Part shown: positions 6,857-10,590 of the stretch, one piece after another
Numbering within the stretch: position 1 is the stretch's first letter
How the letters are laid out: the number at the start of each line of letters is the position of its first letter
NCBI GenBank assembly: GCA_937859005.1
Contig: CALLYR010000564.1
Coordinates: 1-10,590 of the forward strand
Origin: an uncultured Paracoccus sp.
GTDB taxonomy: Bacteria > Pseudomonadota > Alphaproteobacteria > Rhodobacterales > Rhodobacteraceae
DNA length: 10,590 bases
Direction of reading: 5' to 3'
Made by a program: the position numbers and the translations under genes
The notes under the pieces: generated by a model
What the model was told of the DNA's origin: nothing
Databases searched by the model: none
Seen by the model: only the letters and a program-made list of their open reading frames with translations

Positions 6857-6871
6857 TGCTGCAACGCAGCA
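6857..6871. promoter_or_regulatory. PhaR-type operator 2 (CTGC-N3-GCAG)
   Basis: TGCTGC-AAC-GCAGCA is a dyad with 6-bp arms containing CTGC-AAC-GCAG (6859-6869). Its centre is about 22 bp (two helical turns) from operator 1. It ends 16 nt before the ATG of the downstream gene and directly before the ribosome binding site GGGAAAG (6879-6885), so a bound repressor would sit on the transcription start. A TACATA (6850-6855) between the two dyads could be the -10 box. Confidence 0.65.
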
Positions 6872-6887
6872 TATTTGCGGGAAAGAC

Positions 6888-7196
6888 ATGAACATGATGA
6901 AGGCCTATGACCCTGCCAGCGCGTTCCGCCTGTGGTTCGACATGGTACGGATGGGATGCGAAGCGCAGTTCATCATCGGCATGCGTCTGGCCGGGATGAT
7001 GGGCTTTCTGCCCCATGCGTCCGATGAAAACTTCCGCATGGTTTCGGAAAAAGGCGATGCGGCGCGCGAAGCGATCACCCTGGCGCTGCGTGCAGCCGCA
7101 CGCGGCAGGCGGGCGGACCAGGTGCTGTCCGCTGCGCTGAAGCCCTATAGCAAGCGCACCCGGGCCAACGCCGGCCGGTTGAGCCGCTTCGGCTGA
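6888..7196 (+). CDS. Small phasin-like protein, putative PHA-granule associated
   Basis: 102-residue protein, rich in Ala, Met and Arg, mainly helical, with no signal peptide. Residues 10-41 form an amphipathic segment (AFRLWFDMVRMGCEAQFIIG, then MRLAGMMGFLP). Next come an EK-containing helix (FRMVSEKGDAAREAITLALR, 49-68) and a basic tail (KPYSKRTRANAGRLSRFG). I recall small Rhodobacterales proteins of this pattern annotated variously as hypothetical, phasin-like or, oddly, antifreeze protein. The functional link comes mainly from the promoter: two PhaR-type dyads sit immediately upstream, which in this group marks PHA-regulated genes such as phaP. The inferred role is binding to, or regulation at, the PHA granule surface. 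ATG 6888 has GGGAAAG 2 nt upstream (6879-6885); ATG 6894 is a possible alternative. The gene is monocistronic, closed by a strong terminator. Existence of the gene is well supported, but the function is inferred. Confidence 0.8.
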   Translation: MNMMKAYDPASAFRLWFDMVRMGCEAQFIIGMRLAGMMGFLPHASDENFRMVSEKGDAAREAITLALRAAARGRRADQVLSAALKPYSKRTRANAGRLSRFG

Positions 7197-7220
7197 CGGC
7201 TTACGGCGGACAGTGAAAGG

Positions 7221-7249
7221 AAAGGCCCGGCACATGGCCGGGCCTTTCG
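7221..7249. terminator. Strong bidirectional intrinsic terminator
   Basis: AAAGGCCCGGC-ACATG-GCCGGGCCTTT (7221-7247) is a perfect 11-bp stem with a 5-nt loop, with A-tracts and T-tracts at both ends. It sits 24 bp after the phasin-like stop codon and 20 bp beyond the gap stop codon, so it can end both convergent transcripts. Confidence 0.9.
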
Positions 7250-7269
7250 TCATGGCCGTGGGGCGCCGG

Positions 7270-8289
7270 TCAGATCAGCTTGCCCATCGCGACGGCGGTG
7301 TCCGACATGCGGTTGGAAAAGCCCCATTCGTTGTCATACCAGCTCAGGATGCGGACCAGCGTGCCGTCCATGACCTTGGTCTGGTCCATGTGGAACACGG
7401 ACGAATGCGGGTCGTGGTTGAAGTCTATCGACACCAGCTTTTCGTCGGTGAAGCCCAGGATGCCGCGCAGCTTCCCCTGCGCCGCACCGCGGATCGCCTC
7501 GTTGATTTCCTCGACCGAGGTTTCGCGCTTGGCGACGAACTTGAAGTCCACGACCGAGACGTTCGGCGTCGGCACCCGGATCGCCACCCCGTCGAGCTTG
7601 CCGTTCAGTTCCGGCAGCACCTTGCCCACGGCCTTGGCAGCACCCGTCGAGGTCGGGATCATCGACAGCGCCGCGGCGCGGGCGCGATAGAGATCCTTGT
7701 GCATCGTATCCAGCGTCGGCTGGTCGCCCGTGTAGCTGTGGATCGTGGTCATGAAGCCGCGCTCGATGCCCACCGCCTTGTCAAGGACATGGACCACCGG
7801 CGCCAGGCAGTTGGTCGTGCACGAGGCGTTGGACACCACATGGTCGCCCGATTCCAGCGTGTCGTCATTGACGCCGAAGACGATGGTCTTCATCGCGCGG
7901 TCGGTCGCCCATTCCCCCGATACCGGCGCCGAGACCAGCACCCGCTTGGACCCGTTCTGCAGATGCAGCGCCGCCTTGGCCGCGTCGGTGAAGATGCCGG
8001 TGCATTCCATGGCGACATCCACGTCGCCCCAGGGCAGCTTGGCCGGGTCGCGCTCGGCGGTGACGCGGATCGGGCCGCGGCCCACGTCGATGCTGTCCGC
8101 GGTCGTCGTCACCTCGGCCGGAAAGCGACCGTGAACGGAATCATAGCGCAGCAGATGCGCGTTGGTTTCCACCGGGCCCAGATCGTTGATCGCCACGACC
8201 TCGATGTCGGTGCGGCCCGATTCGATGATCGCCCGCAGCACGTTGCGCCCGATCCGGCCAAACCCGTTGATCGCTACCTTGACAGCCAT
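7270..8289 (-). CDS. gap: Glyceraldehyde-3-phosphate dehydrogenase
   Basis: 339-residue tetrameric cytoplasmic enzyme that oxidises glyceraldehyde 3-phosphate to 1,3-bisphosphoglycerate. The N-terminal Rossmann motif INGFGRIGR (7-15) and D36 in AINDLGP point to NAD use. The catalytic site SNASCTTNC places the nucleophile at C157, with its partner H184 in TTIHSYTGDQ. The phosphate-site segment STGAAKAVGKVLPEL (214-228) and the C-terminal SWYDNEWGFSNRM are all present. ATG 8289 is chosen because GGAGGG lies 5 nt upstream and the protein begins with the family MAVKVAINGFG. Open frame further upstream is not gap-like. A 47-codon membrane-protein gene precedes it on the same strand, with a long hairpin in the 135-bp gap, and gap is probably co-transcribed with it. 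Confidence 0.97.
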   Translation of the reverse strand: MAVKVAINGFGRIGRNVLRAIIESGRTDIEVVAINDLGPVETNAHLLRYDSVHGRFPAEVTTTADSIDVGRGPIRVTAERDPAKLPWGDVDVAMECTGIFTDAAKAALHLQNGSKRVLVSAPVSGEWATDRAMKTIVFGVNDDTLESGDHVVSNASCTTNCLAPVVHVLDKAVGIERGFMTTIHSYTGDQPTLDTMHKDLYRARAAALSMIPTSTGAAKAVGKVLPELNGKLDGVAIRVPTPNVSVVDFKFVAKRETSVEEINEAIRGAAQGKLRGILGFTDEKLVSIDFNHDPHSSVFHMDQTKVMDGTLVRILSWYDNEWGFSNRMSDTAVAMGKLI

Positions 8290-8358
8290 GAAACCCTCCA
8301 GCCGCTGAATCCTTCGCGCCCGCCATGCCGAAATCGGGCGCGGAATGCAATGCCGCCC

Positions 8359-8406
8359 CGGCCGGCAGCCGGCAGTGCGCGACCTGAAGGCGACGGCTGC
8401 CGGCCG
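8359..8406. repeat. 13-bp perfect inverted repeat upstream of gap
   Basis: CGGCCGGCAGCCG (8359-8371) and its exact reverse complement (8394-8406) are separated by 22 nt, giving a very G+C-rich 13-bp stem in the leader between the 47-codon gene and gap. No T-run follows on the minus strand, so it does not look like an intrinsic terminator. A smaller CGGGT/ACCCG hairpin (8407-8420) directly precedes it in the transcript. Possible roles are mRNA processing, differential expression of the two genes, or transcript stability. Confidence 0.6.
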
Positions 8407-8424
8407 CGGGTGCAAACCCGTGGG

Positions 8425-8568
8425 TCAGCGCCAGAAGCTGAGCCATTCGACCATCTGCGTCACCAGGCGCCCGATCCGGACGGGAAGGCCGCCGTCCAGC
8501 ACCGCGGCGTCAAAGGCGAACAGCCCCAGCAGGATCAGCGCAAGCGCCAGGGCGATGCTGTTGGTCAT
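8425..8568 (-). CDS. Small single-helix membrane protein upstream of gap
   Basis: 47-residue protein beginning MTNSIALALALILLGLFAFD, a single hydrophobic helix from about residue 4 to 24. A short amphipathic tail follows and ends in aromatic residues (MVEWLSFWR). GAGG 5 nt before the ATG at 8568 is a reasonable ribosome binding site. The in-frame open sequence upstream, to 8799, is not protein-like, so the short form is chosen. I recall similar tiny proteins ending in EW..FWR next to gap in other Rhodobacterales, which would support a real gene; that needs confirmation. The function is unknown, and its position suggests co-transcription with gap. Confidence 0.7.
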   Translation of the reverse strand: MTNSIALALALILLGLFAFDAAVLDGGLPVRIGRLVTQMVEWLSFWR

Positions 8569-9022
8569 GCGCGCCTCGTGTATCATCCGGTCCATGCCGG
8601 CGGCCCGCTGCTTAGGCGCAGGCGGGGCAGGGGGCAAGCAGGCCCGCAAGCGCTGGAAGGTCCCGGCCCCCCGCGCCTTTCGGCCGGCGCGCAGGGGCGG
8701 GCGGCCGCATTCGCCCAACCCGTCTTCACGCGCATCAGCAAGGCGGCGCTTCTGGCAAGGGTCCGGGGCGCATGGCCGAAGCCGGAACAGCGGCGGCACG
8801 GACGCATGACCTCACGCCGCCCGCCTGCCGAACCGCCGCCATCCTGCGGGACGCGCGGGCCGGGGCATTCGGCGCATTCAAATCCGCAGGATCAGCAGTC
8901 GCGTGACGAAATACGGCGTCACATTCCCGCATCCGTCAAGATTTCCGGCGGCCTCGGGAGCCGTAGGACAGGATATCGGTCTCGATGACCATGCGCTGAT
9001 CCTTGCGGCGGACGGTGCAGGG
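8569..9022. other. No convincing gene between the IS and the gap-linked ORF
   Basis: About 450 bp without a supported CDS, RNA gene or clear promoter. Open frames here are Arg/Pro/Gly-rich, as expected of out-of-frame high-GC DNA. The only protein-like stretch is 18 codons on the minus strand at 8936-8992 (MVIETDILSYGSRGRRKS). It continues upstream in frame to the IS boundary and is in the frame of the FliG-like gene beyond its stop codon. It could be the tail of a decayed gene. The promoter for the gap-linked transcript must lie here, but no good -35/-10 pair stands out. Confidence 0.4.
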
Positions 9023-9030
9023 TCATGATG
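9023..9030. repeat. Left target-site duplication of the IS256-family element
   Basis: TCATGATG, identical to 10148-10155 on the other side of the element. Eight bp is the usual length for the IS256 family. Confidence 0.85.
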
Positions 9031-9055
9031 GAGAGTGTCCGTTCTTCTGTGTATC
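9031..9055 (+). repeat. Left terminal inverted repeat of the IS
   Basis: Begins GAGAGTGTCC and continues to TCTGTGTATC. It matches the right end at 19 of 25 positions without gaps, with mismatches at positions 2, 10 and 12-15. Confidence 0.8.
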
Positions 9056-9093
9056 GGTGATCCGGTCCATGCTTCCTGAGAGGAGCAAGGACG

Positions 9094-10092
9094 ATGGCGA
9101 TTTCCAACGGACTGCGGGACGAGTTGCTGAATGGCTGCAAGCGGCCCGAGGATCTGCCTGGCGATGCCGGGCTGATGAAGGAGCTGAAGGTTCCGCTGAT
9201 GGAGCGGATGCTCGGGGCCGAACTGACCGCGCATCCGGGCCATGAGGCCGGGACGGAGCCGCCGCCCGGACAGGCCAACCGCCGCAATCGCACCGCGGCG
9301 AAGCGGGTGAAGGGCTCGGACGGCGAGGCGCCGCTGGCGGTGCCGCGCGACCGGGACAGCAGCTTCGCGCCCGAGCGGGTCCGGAAGGGCCAGACCCGGA
9401 TCGACGGGGTGGAGTGAGGAGGATCAGAAAACAGTCCAGTGGACTGTTTTCCCGACGAACAGGATCATCGGCCTTTACGCCGCCGGGCTGTCGGTGCGCG
9501 ACATCCCGACCCATCTCGGGGATCTCTCGCCATCTCTCTCGGACCGGTGGCGTTTGATGGCTCATTCCAGGACATCCTGATTGCCGTCGTGGACGGACTG
9601 AAGGGCTTCCCCGAGGCGATCACCGCCGCCTTTCCGGAAACCACGGTCCAGACCAGTATCTGATCCGCCGTTCGATGAACTCGGACAGCTGGAAGGACCG
9701 CAAAGGCGGTGCGCCGGCCTGCGCCCGAGCCGACGCAGGCCCCGAGCGCCGGGGAGGCCGCCCGCCGGCTTAATGACTTCGAGGAAAAGTGGGCCGGGAA
9801 ATACCCGTCCATTGCCCCCGCCTGGCGCCGGGCATGGGCCGAGGTTACCCCGTTCTATGCCTTCAGCGCCGCGATCCGGAAGATCATCTATACCACGAAT
9901 GCCGTGGAAAGCCTGAACCGGGTGCTGCGAAAGACACTGAAGACGAAAGGCTCGTTCCCGACCGAAGAGGCAGCGACCAAGCTGATCTTCCTGGCCATCC
10001 GCAACTTCGAGAGGGGCGGACGCGCTGTCCGGGAGTGGGTTGCCGTCCGCAACCAGCTGGCCACAATGCTCGCCGGGCGCCTTGACGCCTGA
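9094..10092 (+). pseudogene. IS256-family transposase, frameshifted and deleted
   Basis: Transposase remnant in several frames. 9094-9417 encodes an intact N-terminus (RPEDLPGDAGLMKELKVPLM, then GQANRRNRTAAKRVKG and GQTRIDGVE) and stops because of an inserted palindrome. Homology resumes near 9464 as IIGLYAAGLSVRDI, then about 100 residues are missing. It continues in another frame as QDILIAVVDGLKGFPEAITA (9568 on) and stops at 9661. A last frame from about 9709 to 10092 carries RKIIYTTNAVESLNRVLRKT and GSFPTEEAATKLIFLAIRNF to the natural stop. Of the DDE triad, the Asp of VVDGLKG and the Glu of NAVESLNR survive, but the first Asp (in the usual VYLDA region) lies in the deletion. The start codon at 9094 follows AAGGA. 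The protein is certainly inactive. Confidence 0.93.
9427..9451. repeat. 25-bp perfect palindrome inserted in the transposase gene
   Basis: GAAAACAGTCCA-G-TGGACTGTTTTC has 12-bp perfect arms and a 1-nt centre. It sits where an intact transposase would read directly from IDGVE into RIIGLY, and extra sequence of about 39-45 bp (roughly 9414-9460) is present there. A 7-bp direct repeat AGGATCA (9420-9426 and 9461-9467) brackets it. The insertion brings a stop codon and a frameshift. I recall the same core (read as KTVQWTVF or ENSPVDCF in different frames) recurring inside genes of Rhodobacteraceae, so it is probably a dispersed palindromic element. Confidence 0.75.
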
Positions 10093-10094
10093 CC

Positions 10095-10127
10095 GTATCT
10101 GAAAACCGCATGGGCCAGGTCAGATAC
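10095..10127. repeat. Subterminal inverted repeat near the IS right end
   Basis: GTATCTGA (10095-10102) and TCAGATAC (10120-10127) are exact reverse complements separated by 17 nt, immediately after the transposase stop codon and overlapping the inner edge of the right terminal repeat. It may end the transposase transcript or be an extra transposase-binding site. The stem is too A/T-rich, and lacks the T-run, for a typical terminator. Confidence 0.45.
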
Positions 10128-10147
10128 ACAGAGTTTCAGACACTCCC
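10123..10147 (-). repeat. Right terminal inverted repeat of the IS
   Basis: Its reverse complement begins GGGAGTGTCT and reaches TCTGTGTATC. It pairs with the left end at 19 of 25 positions and abuts the right target duplication. Confidence 0.8.
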
Positions 10148-10155
10148 TCATGATG
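10148..10155. repeat. Right target-site duplication of the IS256-family element
   Basis: TCATGATG, identical to 9023-9030. On the minus strand it contains the TGA stop codon of the FliG-like gene, so the insertion left that reading frame unchanged. Confidence 0.85.
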
Positions 10156-10590
10156 CAGGCTCCTCCTCCTGATCCCGAGGGATCAGGAGCAGATCTCCCG
10201 CAGTCTCCATCCGGCGGATCACGGCCATGATGGTGTTCATCGCCGCCTCGGCGTCTTTCGTGCCGACCTTCCCGGCGGCCTCGATATCCTCGCGCAGGGT
10301 GTCGGCCAGGCGCGAGGATATCGCGCCCAGCAGGAAGCCGACGGTCGCCGCGTCATCGCCCTGCGCGCCGGCCATGGCGCGAGTCAGGGTGGGCGGGTCG
10401 ATCTCGCGCAGGATGCGGGGCACGTCGCGCGGGTCGATGCGCGCGGGGATATGGGCCCAGGTAAAGATCGTCCGCCGCACCTTGCCCGCGAAACCCGCAT
10501 CCTCCCGGTCCAGCCCGGCCAGCACTGTGTCGCGCATGGCCGAGGGCGCCAGATTCAGCAGCGCCCCCAGTTTCTCGACGGGCGGCGCCT
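10148..10590 (-). CDS. FliG-like flagellar motor switch protein, C-terminal part
   Basis: The last 146 codons of a gene that enters from the right edge. The visible part begins APPVEKLGALLNLAPSA and covers the end of the FliG middle domain and the FliG C-terminal domain. It contains RRTIFTWAHIPARIDPRDVP, then IDPPTLTRAMAG, FLLGAISSRLADTLREDIEA and the charged final helix AEAAMNTIMAVIRRMETAGD. In true FliG this domain binds MotA and generates torque at the switch complex. Many Rhodobacterales carry divergent FliG-like copies, and the missing N-terminus prevents a firm assignment as canonical fliG. The C-terminal tail (RDQEEEPAS) is encoded partly by a 24-bp palindrome, and the stop codon is inside the IS target duplication. 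Transcription is toward the IS, so any former downstream partner is now separated by 1.1 kb. Confidence 0.8.
   Translation of the reverse strand, partial: APPVEKLGALLNLAPSAMRDTVLAGLDREDAGFAGKVRRTIFTWAHIPARIDPRDVPRILREIDPPTLTRAMAGAQGDDAATVGFLLGAISSRLADTLREDIEAAGKVGTKDAEAAMNTIMAVIRRMETAGDLLLIPRDQEEEPAS
10166..10189. repeat. 24-bp perfect palindrome in the end of the FliG-like gene
   Basis: CTCCTGATCCC-GA-GGGATCAGGAG has perfect 11-bp arms and a 2-nt centre, 10 bp from the IS insertion point, and lies within the last codons of the FliG-like gene (LLIPRDQEE). It may be a transcription-end hairpin that overlaps the coding sequence, or a structure attractive to the transposase. Confidence 0.65.

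Larger units (their letters stand above)
9031..10147 (+). mobile_element. Degenerate IS256-family (Mutator-type) insertion sequence
   Basis: 1117-bp element bounded by imperfect terminal inverted repeats. 9031-9055 and the reverse complement of 10123-10147 agree at 19 of 25 positions, sharing GAGTGTC and TCTGTGTATC. Perfect 8-bp direct repeats flank it. It carries one transposase gene, now broken. A full IS256-type element of this kind is usually about 1.3 kb, so roughly 200-300 bp have been lost inside. It lies between the FliG-like gene, whose stop codon is part of the target duplication, and the region upstream of the gap-linked gene. It cannot move by itself but could be mobilised by a related transposase. 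Confidence 0.9.

Noticed and set aside
5732..6910. 392-codon plus-strand frame opposite pyrC
   Set aside because: Shadow of pyrC; it also crosses the intergenic operators and ends inside the phasin-like gene in another frame.
8569..8799. N-terminal extension of the 47-residue membrane protein to 124 residues
   Set aside because: The extra sequence is Arg/Pro/Cys-rich without structure, while the ATG at 8568 has GAGG at the right distance and begins directly with the membrane helix.
7213..8988. 591-codon plus-strand frame opposite gap
   Set aside because: Antisense to a complete GAPDH gene; rich in His, Arg and Gln with no recognisable motif, and it begins inside the bidirectional terminator.
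1..10590. CRISPR array, tRNA, rRNA, phage or defence system
   Set aside because: No regularly spaced direct repeats, no tRNA-like fold with TTCRA, no rRNA signatures and no recognisable defence or phage proteins; the only mobile DNA seen is the IS256-family remnant and the palindrome inside it.

Overview
The window is high-GC DNA with the gene content of an alphaproteobacterium of the order Rhodobacterales, most like Paracoccus. The lineage call rests on protein character read by eye: a ScfR-type regulator, a class II dihydroorotase, a FliG-like C-terminus, a small phasin-like protein with PhaR-type operators, and a 47-residue membrane protein ahead of gap. No search was run.

Positions 1-6757 are all on the minus strand, so they are transcribed from high to low coordinates. 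The series begins with the pyrimidine genes pyrC and pyrE (ATGA overlap). After 75 bp comes the replicative helicase gene dnaB, then a four-helix DMT_6/DUF486 membrane protein that overlaps the end of dnaB by 10 nt. Next is a Bcr/CflA-type MFS exporter that overlaps the DMT_6 gene by 23 nt. After a 136-bp gap containing a probable promoter with TTTGCAA sites comes a ScfR/RamB-family acyl-CoA-responsive regulator. Last is the 5' end of an unrecognised membrane-anchored protein that runs off the window.

Positions 6758-7196 hold a divergent promoter region and one short plus-strand gene of 102 codons. Two tandem dyads, CTGC-N4-GCAG and CTGC-N3-GCAG, lie just upstream of it. They match the recognition pattern reported for PhaR, the repressor of polyhydroxyalkanoate (PHA) granule genes. 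The product has a phasin-like look, so this is probably a PHA-granule-linked gene. A strong bidirectional terminator separates it from the convergent gap gene.

Positions 7270-8568 (minus) encode glyceraldehyde-3-phosphate dehydrogenase, preceded by a 47-codon single-helix membrane protein. A 13-bp perfect hairpin lies between the two genes.

Positions 8569-10590 are an accessory patch. A degenerate IS256-family (Mutator-type) element occupies 9031-10147, flanked by a perfect 8-bp target duplication that overlaps the stop codon of a FliG-like gene. Its transposase has lost the first catalytic Asp through an internal deletion and is interrupted by a 25-bp perfect palindrome that looks like a small mobile palindromic element. 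The FliG-like gene (minus) runs off the right edge. About 450 bp between the IS and the 47-codon gene hold no convincing gene.
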